Shown: piece by piece, positions 11,617 to 23,429 of the stretch
How positions within the stretch are numbered: position 1 is the stretch's first letter
Layout of the letters: each line of letters opens with the position of its first letter
Assembly: GCF_027943255.1 (NCBI RefSeq)
Contig: NC_072893.1
Span: forward strand, 44,290,001 to 44,354,000
Origin: Anastrepha obliqua
Lineage: Eukaryota > Arthropoda > Insecta > Diptera > Tephritidae
Direction: 5' to 3'
DNA length: 64,000 nucleotides
The notes under the pieces: model-generated
What the model saw: only the letters and a program-made list of their open reading frames with translations
The model's database searches: none
Told to the model about the DNA's origin: nothing
Program-made: the position numbers and the translations under genes

Positions 11617-12085
11617 CTAAGAAAAAAATGATAATTTGTTTTTTTAATCTCTGCAATGGCCTAACTTAGCCAACTTCAAACTTGCACATTATTGCAAGAA
11701 AATTGAGTGGGCTACAAAACTGCATGCCCGAAAAAAATGTATAAGTTCTGATTAAATTTTTAACCAAATTTTATCGATTTAAAGGAGGTTTTTAAAGCAT
11801 CATCACAAAAGTAGCCTAGACAGACGATGACGTTAATCGGGATTACCCGCGCAGTTAATTCTGATTCAAACTGTGTTGTGGCAAACGGCTGTTACGCGGA
11901 TTAGTGAACAGCTGATTTGCTTACTGAGTAGTTTTGTTAGTAAATTATGAACCACAGGCAACAAATACAGGTATTAGCTACCCTGATACTAAACAATAAT
12001 TATTTATTAAAAAAATCAGTAGCAATTTCTCAAACCTCGGCGGCACCCCTCCAAAGACCACCAAATGCAAATAATTCCTTATCTG

Positions 12086-12451
12086 AAGGGTGGTTAAGTT
12101 TCAAGAGCCGGTGTTGATTTTGAATAAAATACAATTTTTTTAGGAAATTATTCTCACTTCTCTTTATTATGATAATATGGGTATGACTGAATTACGTATG
12201 GAACAAAATATCGGCCTCTGCGGCACACCTCCATCCGATGGTCAAAATTTTCGATGACGCTGAGACATAATTGAGGTTCTATGCCGTTAATGTGTCGAAT
12301 TATCTCATCCTTTACCTCTTGAATTGTTGCTGGCTTATCGACCTACACCTTTTCTTCTTTGAAATAACCCCAAAGAAAGAAGTCCAACGGTGTCGTTGTC
12401 GTTTAGATGTGGCTCACATTCAACATCGGCCCTTGAAATTTAACCAGCCTT
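12086..12451 (-). mobile_element. miniature DD41D-like mariner, copy 2
   Basis: Same structure as 1624-2002: inverted ends aagggtggttaag and cagcctt, and the same retained C-terminal transposase segment on the minus strand, here frame-damaged around 12205. TA follows at 12452-12453; the left flank has mutated from TA to TG. Confidence 0.75.
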
Positions 12452-12453
12452 TA

Positions 12454-13991
12454 TAAAAACAATTGATGTAATGCATCCAGTGTTTCTTGTTCTTCTCTTC
12501 AAAAGTTTCATTATATTTCATCCATAACAGATATTAATTGTTATTTTCGGCAATGTTGCCAACGAAAATTCCTCTAATCCGCTTAAATTATGAGAATTTA
12601 GTTTAGTTGTCAACCCGCATTAGTTGCAATTAAATCTTGAGATAATGCCGATTCCCGATTAACGCCACCGTCTGTCTAAGCTATGAGACTTTATTTTATC
12701 GTGTTTTTCTTGGAATATTAAAAAGATGTTTTTAAGAAAAAATAACAAAAAACATCATAAAATGTTTAAAATATTGCCAATATTGCAATAAAAAATGATG
12801 TACGATTTTCATTAGCGCTCACTGTATGTGCTTGTAAATATTTGCCGCCGATTTTTCGCCAGCTGACCGAGTTATTTTTCTTTCCTTTTAGTTTTTTATT
12901 GTATTTACTTTCAACGAAGAAATTTCAATTGCGTGAGGTGCAAATTTCTCTTTTTTTATATCAATTATCAAATTTAAATGTAAGTACATATTCTTAGATA
13001 GGCGCATAACTACATACATACATGTAAATTTGTAAAAACAACAGAAGAAACAGTGAAAACAAAAATTTAAGATAGAAAAGTTTAACTTTAAGCATTAAGC
13101 GAAAATTTGAAAATATAGACGAAATATGTAGAACTGAAGAGAGTAGCTGGGTAAGTGAGTAAGAGAGTAAGCTATGCATGCATACATGCATAAGCATTAG
13201 TGCTTATAAGTATAATTAAGTAAATAAGTAGATAAGTAGATAAGCAAAAACTTGTAATGAAGTAGAGTAAGCAAGTAATGGGTCGACGGAGTGGGGAAAA
13301 ATGTACAATATTCATAAAAGAATTTTAAGCGAAAAGATTTCTATCTTACACTACAATATGTAATATACAAACATACATACACATACAAACATCAGTGAAA
13401 GCAAAGTATGCTGCAAAATAATTGTAATTATTCATACCTAAGTATTACAGAGGAAATATTGCAAGTTTTGCAAAGAGAAGATATTTGAGAAGATAATGAA
13501 AGTAAAACTAGCAAATACAAAAAAGTAAGAAATTTAAATTTTAAAATTTTTTTGCCACCGCAGTTATAAAAATAGTAAGTGAAAATAATTGTAAATATAC
13601 TAAAAGGCATGTACGTATTTTATTGCAAATAAATGATAAGCTATAAAAAATGAGCGCTAATACTACATAAAAATGATAAGTGAAAAATTTGTACTACGAA
13701 GAACGAACAACAACTAATGATTGCAAACGCATAGCACAATTATGTTGGAATCAAGCAGTTAGTATGAAATAAATTAAATTGTAAGAAAAATGTAATTAAG
13801 TAAGAAACTTCAGAAATTCATATACTTACAAATATTACTAGAACGAGAGAGGGCGCGAGCCAAAATGGAATCTATATTTACAAGACACAATCACACAAAT
13901 ACAAACACACAGACACACACCTAACGATACCAACTAGCCACATATGTATACATTTTTACATCTCAACTGGAGACTTGAGCTAGGCACTAAC
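12454..13991. other. low-complexity AT-rich DNA
   Basis: No gene is seen. Degenerate short tandem motifs such as gataagtagataag (about 13215-13245) and acatacatacac (about 13370) occur. It is otherwise unassigned. Confidence 0.45.
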
Positions 13992-14172
13992 AGTGCTCAC
14001 ACTCACCAACGTAAATGTACACCCGTACACCCGTATTAGCTGACACGATGAAACAACGATCTACGATACTATGGAACGGAAGGGTGATGAGAATGCATTT
14101 ACATGAGCCTCTCATTATTTTCATCGTGTCAGCTGATAAGGGCATACGCTTACGTGGGAGAGTGTGAGCACC
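13992..14172. mobile_element. long-TIR MITE, copy 2 (intact)
   Basis: The terminal inverted repeats are about 55 bases long. Left agtgctcacactcacc pairs with right gagtgtgagcacc, and the subterminal tattagctgacacgatga pairs with tcatcgtgtcagctgata. The interior of about 70 bases is non-coding. The target duplication is not clear, so the superfamily cannot be assigned. Confidence 0.75.
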
Positions 14173-16320
14173 AATAACAATGAAACCGGCGTAATGGTAA
14201 AGGTATCCAGTCACTAATAAGTTTACAGCGAGGTAATAGAGCTGTCACAATGGGTCCGTTGCGGCAACACATTTGACTTGCCGTGTAAAACGTACTGTGG
14301 TACCACAATGAAAGCATTGCCGCATTTAAACAAAAACACAAAAAAAACAGATTTTCTTGTCGTGAAAGCAAATATTATATCATATTTCGTTGCGCATAAA
14401 CAGGTTTTTGCGGGTTGTGAAATATATCATAAAATGACTGAAGCGAAAGATAATTTGCGGTAGTCGTAGATGGTGGGTGCGACCATAACTTCGTGATCGG
14501 GATGCACATACATTTTACAACACTTGTTTAAGCTTAGCCTTTCCTCTACTCTTCCAAGCTTTTATCGGAAAGATAAGCGTCCGCTTGAATTGACTCAATT
14601 TAAATTCCATTTATTTTCTGCATTTAATTTGATATAATAAAAAACACCAACGATAAAAATTTGTGCGGCACAAAATTGTGCTTCTTTAAGCAGTTGTCGT
14701 TTTCGCCGCTCTTTCCGTACGGCAACTGGTGGAAAGTTACCAGTTGTGCGTTTCGGCATGACGTACGTCACGTATGTGAGGCCTTCGACTCAAATGCACA
14801 TAATCTATTTTGCTGTCAGTCGAATTCGTTGATGCGACGGACCGAATGACCCCATTGTGATTGGTCTATAAGGCAATAGACAACAAATTTTTTCTTTATA
14901 ATATACCAACTGATTGGTTTATGAAACTAGAACAATTGAAGTCACTGAAGCCGTTACCCATGACCATTAAATATTTAAAACTGTCAGCGGTAGTAAAAAT
15001 CATGTATTTTAAGTGTTTAACAAATCATAAGTGCTAAACATTACTTTTTTTTTAATTCTTTTTAAATGTTGCTCTCTAAGTATGGGCATTAAAAAAAGTG
15101 GATGGATTTATAAATAACGAGTCTTAAAGAATGCGGTACCAGACCAGCTATCCCTTTATTTGCATGCAAATGACAGATATACAGCACTCCGGGGGCATAA
15201 ATTTTAAACAAGGTGACAGAAACACGCACACCTGCTTAAGTAATTTTGGTCGATTTTAGAACACCCTTATCCCAGATATTTTAAATTAGATAATAACTTA
15301 ATAAAATATTAGTGAAGTTATTAAAAAAATACATTTCTTTTCGGAAACTTTGTAAACCACCTGAACATAAATCGGTTTTTATTTACATGTGTGCCTATTA
15401 AAGTTCGCTCAATAGAGCTGCTAAAGCATCACTGTGTACTCTTTTTTCAGTACTCTACAGTTAACATCGCAACTAAGAGCGAGTACTAACATAAAACTGT
15501 AAGCTTGCATGTGGTTTAACATTTTGCTTGTAGCGCTGCATAAAAGTGCTGTCGACTAGTTTTGCAAAGTGCAAGCAAAAAGAAGCCGTGCTGGAGCATT
15601 ACTTCACACAAGACTCGGCTTTGAAAATTTCTTCACACAAAACAAGAAAAACAAAAAGATCTATCATAGTAATATTTATCAAATCAGAACTAATTAGGTA
15701 TTTGTATGGTGAAATTTTTCATCTGAGGTAGTTGTTTCAGAGCTAATTTCATTTCATTTTTCACATAAAGGGTGCAGTTATTTAATAGCAATGGAGGCGA
15801 CGTTTTTTCGATTGAGTTCTGAAAATTGCAGTAGATCCCGACTTATTCAATACTAACCATGTATTCCCTTGCTCTCTTAAACCCACTCATCTAACATCTC
15901 ACTTCCTCTGCACCCAAACTGTCGGAACAGCACACTTCCTGGGCCCACCGTTAGATGAGTTAGACAATGACGATTGGTGACTGCACCGCACTGGCAGGGC
16001 TTGGTAAAATGCTACAAGAACAACAGCAACCATTTTTCGATTGCGTGCTTTGAAATTATTTTTTTTTTTTAGTTTAAATCTTAAATCACAATTGGGCGTA
16101 CAGCCGGCCAGCAATGTTATTTTCTGGAATCATAAAGAGCCAATAATGGTATGAGCCATTGTTATGCAATTACTCACCCTTCAAGGTTTCATTTTTGGTA
16201 TTTGGGATAAGCTGTTTTTCTATGAAAACTAACATTTTAACGTAAATGAGTTATGTTTATATTTCTTTGTTCTTTAAGTGGTAGTGCTCATGGAGGATAT
16301 TTCAGATGTACTATGCTGTT
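14173..16320. other. no recognisable feature
   Basis: ORFs are all under 80 codons and have no motifs I know. I see no transposon ends or RNA genes. Confidence 0.45.
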
Positions 16321-16440
16321 GTTGTTGTAGCAGCATAAACATACCCCATACATATACGGGGAATGCTGCTGAAGCGACACCCCTTGGCCGTATATAAATC
16401 CAGGATAGTTCCGACTATCGTGAGAACGTCAAGTTCGTTC
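16321..16440. repeat. dispersed repeat with internal hairpin
   Basis: A gttgttgttgtagcagcat start, then a hairpin: arms agcagcat (16329-16336) and atgctgct (16363-16370) enclose a cccc...gggg pair. The cassette and the following ccttggccgtatataaatcc look like a repeat found widely in fly genomes, but only one copy lies in this window. The family call is from recollection only. Confidence 0.35.
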
Positions 16441-16873
16441 TGTTAATTTCTTCATTTTTTTGGGATCGTAACAACCTTAATCACTACACAAATATGTATA
16501 GGTATAGGCATTTTTTAGGCATTAGACTCGTATTTGTTGTATATTTTTTCGCACACGTCTGAAATTTAAAAATTTAAATTTAGATGGAAAATGTATTTTC
16601 GTTTGAAATAATTTCACTGGGTACGTGTGCAGACATTTTTAGATCATTAGGTTTTGGCACTTATGACTTTAAAACATGTAATACATGGTTTTTACCGATT
16701 GACTGTTCGAATCGTCGTTGAAAACTGTTTTAAAAATCAAGTTGTGGAATAATTTTTTTTTAGAAATCATTAAGCAAGAATAATTACCGAAGCCTGATAT
16801 TTCAAAGGAAGAAGTATTCAATGAAGTCGAAAACCAATGTGAACAAAAGTGCATTACAATATGAGTCGTGGGT

Positions 16874-17244
16874 TCACTGGCCACTGTGGGTGATCGGTAC
16901 TCATGCGGAAAAGCTTGGAATTCCGTACAACCCCTATTGCAGAAGCTGTGAGGATCCTACAGAGAAAGAGACTGTTGAACATTTTCTCTGCAAATGTCCG
17001 GCTCTGGGGGCTAGGCGCTTGAGATTCCTTAGCGTCCCCTTTGGAGATGACTTGAAGAAATTCTCCAGCCTTGATCCCTTTTCTCTCCTCCACTACATCA
17101 ACAGCACTGGATGGCTGTAGAAGGTTTTCTCTTCCCAATAATTTTTCTTTGCACAGGTAATGGTCCGCATTATAGTATCAAAACGGCACGCAAGTGCTAC
17201 TTGAAGTGTGCCTATGGCACTCTTGCAATTTTATCTACCTACCT
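16874..17244 (+). pseudogene. 5'-truncated LINE (LOA/I-like) 3' end with target site duplication
   Basis: It encodes the extreme C-terminus of ORF2: a zinc-binding-like C-R-S-C ... H-F-L-C-K-C arrangement, then a leucine-rich tail ending I-N-S-T-G-W-L and stop at 17118-17120. A short 3' UTR finishes in tctacctacct. The same segment recurs at 51180-51504 with very similar protein sequence. The insert is flanked by a 13-base direct repeat (atgagtcgtgggt at 16861-16873 and 17245-17257), as expected for target-primed reverse transcription. An ATG-initiated reading frame from 16821 begins in host flank, so that start is not meaningful. Confidence 0.8.
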
Positions 17245-17257
17245 ATGAGTCGTGGGT

Positions 17258-20200
17258 CTTGAGTTCAAAAATCTTCAAGCTCAAAATACAAGTAGTTTTT
17301 ACCACATATTTTCTACAATGTATGGAATATTTTTGTGCGGAATTTACTGCAAAACTATTATTATTATTTTTTTTATTTTTATGACTGTTTTATTTTTGTA
17401 TTATTTATTTTTTTTTTTGTAAATTTTGTTGTAGTGATTTTTTTTTGTTTAATTTTTTTATACATTTTTTTTAATTTTTTATAATTTTTTTTTTTAATAT
17501 TTAAAAAATTTGTTTTTTTAATTTTGTTTTTATTTCTATTACTTTTTTTTTTTTTTTTTTTTGCAGCTCTACACGATTTTTCATTATACAAGTGCAAGTC
17601 ATATTTAACTGAAGGACAATTTACAATGAAAGTTCGTATTATGTGGACAGATAAAGAAAAAAGTAAAGGAATTGCGCTCTTTTTAAAGTACGAGCACACA
17701 CACAGAAACATGTAGGCAAATAAAACTGAATTCAGATTAATAGAATACGAAATAAAGTTATTTCCACTTCGAGCTGATGTCAATTGACCGAATTCAAACA
17801 AAATAAAAACGCAAAATTTATTAATATTTAAATGGAAAAATCGTTATTCGTGTAGAAAACGCTCTTTTTAATGCCTCTTTCTTTTTACAATTTTTTTCCA
17901 AACACATGTATTTATGAATTTTTTACTAACTTTTCTGCGAAATCCGATAAATTTTTCCTTCGCCCGCGAGCAGTGTGAAACCAAATTTGTTGTCAACACA
18001 GCCCTTCATGGTTTTGTTTAATGATTCGACAAAAATCGACATACACAGATATTAAAACGATTCTCTGTGAACGTAGATATACTCGTACATATTTCTGAAA
18101 CATTGGCAATATATGAGTGTACATACATTTTTTTTATATCTGACTTTTGACAAAACATCATCATGAAGATATTGTTTTTAAAGTTATAAAAAAAATGTAA
18201 AATAAAAAAAAATTAATTATTTTCCGATGAAACACGAAATTTCTCAGTTATAAAAAGATTTTCAAACTTCATATTAGTTATTCGCAGAATATACCTTAAA
18301 TATAAAAATTAAAATATAATAATATTTACATTTTTTAATGAAATTTCAGTATTTGCTGATAAAAAAGCTGTAATGAGGTTAAGTGAGTTGTTTTCTCAAA
18401 TATATTCACAGATATGTAAATAAATACTAAAATATATTAAAATAGTATCTCTGTTTAAGTTCGCGAAAATATATCGCTAACAACACCTCTGTTAGTACAT
18501 AAAGTGTGCAAAATTGTTTATACGCACGTATTTACTGAGTTCTGTTAGCAGAGTTTCACAATATTTTTCTGTGTGCGCGTTTTTATTGTTTGTCTGTTGA
18601 TTGGAACTAACAGCCATATTTCACAACATTTGCTTCTGAAACATGCTTCTGGCAAGACTTTCAAATGTCATTGCATAATAATTTTTGGTTGCTTTTTTTC
18701 CTAGCACTCGCTAACACGTTCGAGTTGGCTGTTAAAATCAAAGCTTGCCCGTCATGAATTGCATGGTGCGCAACATTTGTATGAATTCCAAGCGGTTAGC
18801 AACATTTTCACTTATACTAAAATTGCCCGTAGATCTATTGATAGGTGAGGTTCAAACTTTTAGCGCTATGTTGTGCAATATTTGTATCAGCAACATGCTG
18901 TTAGCGGCATTTAATGTTTCTAAGTGCCTGCCCGTATCAGCAAGTAAATGTGACCCAATAAAATTACAATTATGCGCTTACAATGTAAGATATTTTGGCA
19001 TTTATTTCGAATGTTTAACACCTTGCAAGCATTTGATGAACATCTAGCATGCTAAAAAACTGCATGAAAACTAAGCACTGCCATGACAGTTGGATTGTTC
19101 GACTTTTTGCACTATCACTAAATTGCACTATCAATAATTTTTTAGTGATAGTTAAAATAGGGGTTTTATCGTCACTAAATTTAGTGCAATACGCCCAACT
19201 CCACACACGACAATTGGGTCTTCGTTACCGATTACGAACAAACGCTGCTACGAACGTAGGCAGGCAATACAGCAGCACGAACGATTAGCATTAGCATGCG
19301 ACGACTATTACAGTAACTTCAACAGCGGCTGTTAAAAGTTGATAAGCAATCAACCTTATTGCGAATTAAAGTGGCCATTAATTACAATGCAGAACAACAA
19401 CAAACTTTGATTTTTTGTATTTTTTTTTTTTTGTTTTTTTGTATTGGACTTTAATTTATGGCAAAGTTTTGTTCATATGGGCTGACGTTATGGATGAATG
19501 CTTTTTCTGTTGCATAACAGTGCATGTTTGTCATAACAGTGAAGGTAAAATTGTGCTCTCTTATGGTTCATGAAATAACATGAAATCAGCGCTATGTATG
19601 CAATCTTTTTAAAAAGCAACGAGTAAAAATTGTTAAAAATTTATTTTCGCAAGCAACGTACAAATAAATACAAAATCAAAACAAGTTGTGCCTCTAGTTT
19701 ATTCCACTAAATATTTCAATGATTTATGCATTTAGAAAAATTATTTTTATCTGAACCCAACGAATTTTTAACGCATTTGCTAGCTGAGTTTTGATTCATT
19801 ATCAGTGACCGACGGCAATGTTTGCAAATGTTTATTTATGAGCTGATTTTTACTGGCACAAACAAAAATTATATTTAAAAAAATGGAAATCATTAGCATT
19901 AAATTAATTTTACTATTTTGCAAATTTTTTTAATATGCGTCGTAGTTTAAGCTTGTTTACATAATTTTACATGTTAAATATTTTATATATATCTATTTGT
20001 ATATTAAATTTAAGAAAAATCTTATTTGGTACTAAAGCTCTCACTTGGTTCGTACTGTTTTTGCAATTTTCTCTTATACAATTAACTCCAATGTTAAGGT
20101 ATTTCTAATTAGTTGTAATTTTATACGAAGGCAACCAACTTTAAACGTGTAAGCAAGGCGTTTTAAACGCATAACTTATTCTACTTGTATTTCATATTCA

Positions 20201-21594
20201 TAAAAAGAAGAACAATTTTCATTAATGACTATAAATTAAGCATTAACTATACCGCAATCAATTAAGTAGATTATGTTTTTTTTCCTTTTCATGCACAATC
20301 CGACAATAGGCGCGCGTTTAAATGCATTCAATTAAATAGTTCCCAACGCATTAGGCAATTATTTATAATTTTCAATTGTATTTAGTAGCACACACACACT
20401 ATGACATGCTTGTATGAATATTAGTAAAAAATGAAAATATATATACTTTTTTATAGTAAGCAAATAATGTATTTTATTAATTGAAATTTTATCTGGCACT
20501 TTGTTTAAATTAAGTTGTAGAAGCATAAACAAAACATAACAACACCGAACCTTAAAAAGCAAAGTTTCACAAAAAAAACGGAAACGACCTGCTCTATAAC
20601 ATACGAATACCAATACATGCACACATATGCATACATACATACACAAACACATGCATTAAAACGATTATATTGTAGCTAGCAAATAAGCGAAAACGAAAAA
20701 CGAAACACAAAAAACAGAAACAGAAACAAATAAAACGAATTGTGGTCGATCTAAATTAACACTGTCGATGGTGTCCCAAACTTGTGTATGGATGGAAGTT
20801 ATGTTAAATTTATAGATATACAAAATATATATATAAAACTATATGTATACATACATACGAACACTTGCATTAAGATACCTACATACATATATATACATAC
20901 ATACATAGTGCTATAAGATATATAGAGTATACAGATATATAGAACTATAATTGCAAATACAATGTATTATTAATATTATGAGTATTAAATATAATTTTTT
21001 TATAAATAATTAAACGAAAACCAGCAATGACTTTTTAATTGAAATGCGATTGGGCTAATTAACTAATTGATTTTGCAGTTATGAAAGGTAAGTAAAATAC
21101 TCTGATTTGTGCATTATGCATTGCAATAGTGTGGCAAAGGGTTAATTAAGACTAAGCGCGTAACTGGTAATTGAATTAATAATTTTGCAAATGCAGCAGA
21201 AAAAACGAAATTAATTAATGTTGTAGGCAAAAACCCTATCCAAAGCAACAAAAGTTCTCATGACCTGCAAACATCTAGCAGGAAAATCCTGGAGCAGTGA
21301 TTCAAGAATTCTGAAATAGATGTGCATCATAATAATAAGACCAATGGTGAGATATGGAGTGGTCGCTTGAGCATCAAAAGACACTCTCTCGACAGTGCGG
21401 GCAGTGCTTAGCATGCGTGGAACCTGCACGGGGAGGACCTGCCCTACATCTGTGCGATGATGCTTGAGCTAACACCGCTTCATATAGTTATTCGGCAATC
21501 AGCCAAGCGTTCCCTGTTGGGTATTACCAGGGAAGACTTCGGTAGAGGAAAAGTAATGTCATCTAAAAACAAAGATTATATGACTAAGGCTATC
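17258..21594. other. long non-coding interval
   Basis: A T-rich simple tract fills about 17355-17565. Elsewhere there are microsatellite-like tata/cata runs (20820-20940). A 12-base inverted repeat lies at 19111-19152, and an acceptor/donor pair spaced 9 bases apart at 21079-21087 is discussed in the findings. ORFs stay at 100 codons or below, apart from a lysine-rich minus-strand shadow of the T tract. No gene is recognised. Confidence 0.45.
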
Positions 21595-21895
21595 GGCCGC
21601 CAAAGCCAAAGAGGTTGGTGCGTGACTAACATTCGGAATTCACAGAGAGAACGTAGATTCGAATCTCGAAGACCAAAACGAAGAAAAAGGTTTCTTCTAA
21701 TAGCAGTCACCCCTCGGCAGGCAATGAATGTGTGTGTATTTCTGCCATGAAAAAGCTCTTCATAAAAAAGTATCTGCCGTTCGGAGTCGGCTTGAAACTG
21801 TAAGTCCCTCCATTTGTGGAACAACATCATACGCACGCTACAAATAGAAGGAGGAGCTTGTCCAAGCACCAAAAAGGGGTGTACGCGCCAATTAT
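21595..21895 (+). repeat. tRNA-derived SINE, full-length copy
   Basis: The head is ggccgccaaagccaaagagg with A-box-like gaggttggtgcgtgac and B-box-like agattcgaatctc. The body carries gtatttctgccatgaaaaag, ctgccgttcggagtcgg and the tail tacgcgccaattat. It matches 36060-36370. A mariner remnant begins directly at its 3' end. Confidence 0.75.
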
Positions 21896-22438
21896 ATAAT
21901 GAGTTATTCAATAGGTGCGCTTCAACTTTTTTCCGATAGGGAGGACGAACGACGCAATATTGTTTATTTTTCGCTTGTCATTTGTAAATTAGGATACATT
22001 TCATCATGGAACGCTACACACTTGAGCAACGATTGCAAATCGTGCAAATTTTTTATGAAAATAATCGTTCTGTTGCTGCTACTTTAAGAGCATTACGGCC
22101 ATTTTAGGGTCCATTTAACAAGCCGTCCCGTTTTGGGGTTATGTGAAGTCATTGGTCTACAGTAACAAGCCGGCGACGATTTGTGAGCTCAGAGCCAATA
22201 TTGAGTGCGAAATTGCTGGAATTTCGGCCGATTTATGCAAAAGAGTGGTCGAAAATTGGGTTCAACGATTGGTCTTCGTAAAACGTGCACGCGGTGGTTA
22301 TGCAAAAGAAATCGAATTTCATACTTAAATGTATATGTTCAAACTCGATAATAAAAAAAAAATTAGTTAAAAAAGTCAAACCGTTTGTGTTTTATTCAAA
22401 AAAATTCAAAAGTTGAAGCGCTCTTACTGAAAAACCCT
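21896..22438 (+). mobile_element. internally deleted DD41D-like mariner
   Basis: The N-terminus starts M-E-R-Y-T-L-E-Q-R-L at 22005 and continues to a stop in the first helix-turn-helix (about 22108). It is then joined to the C-terminal W-G-Y-V-K-S-L-V-Y-S-N-K-P ... E-I-E-F-H-T, stop 22326-22328. The whole catalytic centre is deleted. Terminal repeats pair imperfectly (ggtgcgcttcaact with agttgaagcgctc), with TA-rich flanks. It is a dead deletion derivative. Confidence 0.75.
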
Positions 22439-22439
22439 A

Positions 22440-22900
22440 TATAAGAGCAGAATCGTGACGAGGCTCTCAGAATCAAAATACTCACTATTTTGTATGATTT
22501 GCATGCTGAATGCAGCACTTTTCCGAAGCTGAAGATGAACGTTATACAGGAATTTGTGAATGAAATGAGCGGAATGAGCGAATTACCATTCTGAGCGAGA
22601 ATCAGGCCACACTTAAGGCTCTGCCATCCTGCTTAAGAGGGAAGAGATGAAGCTAAGAGAAGTTAGATGGCACCAAATTATGAGGCTACGCGAAAATCGA
22701 TATCCTTACAGGAGGATATGGTATACTGATTTTTTGTAATTTTTGCCACCATTCCCCGGAGACCCCCCAGTGCACCTTTTCCAAAGAATGCAGCGCTATA
22801 GTGCGGAGAAAGTTGAGACATCTAGGCCGACCCAACTCTATCATAATGTTAATAAGGGAACTGGGTCTGGATGAGATACTGTGATAAGCAGCGGGCACAA
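22440..22900 (+). pseudogene. degenerate LINE ORF2 fragment (RNase H to C-terminus)
   Basis: Around 22577-22625 the frame reads I-T-I-L-S-E-N-Q-A-T-L-K-A-L, like the RNase H core (I-x-S-D-S-Q-A-A-L-K-A-L) of LINE polyproteins. Around 22800-22892 it reads R-K-L-R-H-L-G-R-P-N ... L-G-L-D-E-I-L and stop, like an ORF2 C-terminus. Several stops and shifts separate them. The call is tentative. Confidence 0.4.
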
Positions 22901-23427
22901 AAAACCATGAGGTAGAGGTGCAAACCTTGAAGCAATCTAATATAATCTAATTTATAAGCAAAACACAAACACTACTAGATTTCCTGCACAGAGCTATGGG
23001 CAATGTCGTACTAGATACTCTAGGGCATTATTATTTAGGTCATTGCTGACTAATTTGGTAATGTGGCATGATGTCTAAAGCTAACCCCTCTTTCGAGATT
23101 TTCCGTTTTAAATATTGTGTAGAAATTTTTTTTTTTTCTTGTAGGTCGCCTTTGTTGATTTTAATTAAATGATCCCATATTTTATATTTTTAGTTAAGGG
23201 GTGTGTGAATTAATATAAAGCCAAACCCTGATAGTTAAAAACACCTGCTTGATAAACTTTTGAATTTACGATTTTTCATTAAAGGATAAACCCAAGGATG
23301 ATAGAATACGAAGTTGCGTCTTCTGAATTCGCTGTGTCATCAGGATCCATGAATAAATCAACAAAAGGAAGGGAACTTACTTGCTTCTGAAGAGAAAGAG
23401 TATGCGAAAGCTATAGAAACTACCAAA
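22901..23427. other. no recognisable feature
   Basis: Unassigned AT-rich sequence between the LINE relic and the DD41D element. I see nothing in it. Confidence 0.45.
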
Positions 23428-23429
23428 TA

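Noticed and set aside
16821..17120. 99-codon ORF as a host gene with its own start
   Set aside because: The ATG lies in host flank; the coding part begins at the 5' truncation of a LINE with a target duplication.
17524..17715. T-tract followed by gcag and a 63-codon ORF as a possible exon
   Set aside because: The acceptor-like sequence comes from a poly-T run and the translated part has no motif or supporting donor.
17379..17801. 140-codon lysine/asparagine-rich minus-strand ORF
   Set aside because: It is the reverse translation of a T-homopolymer tract.
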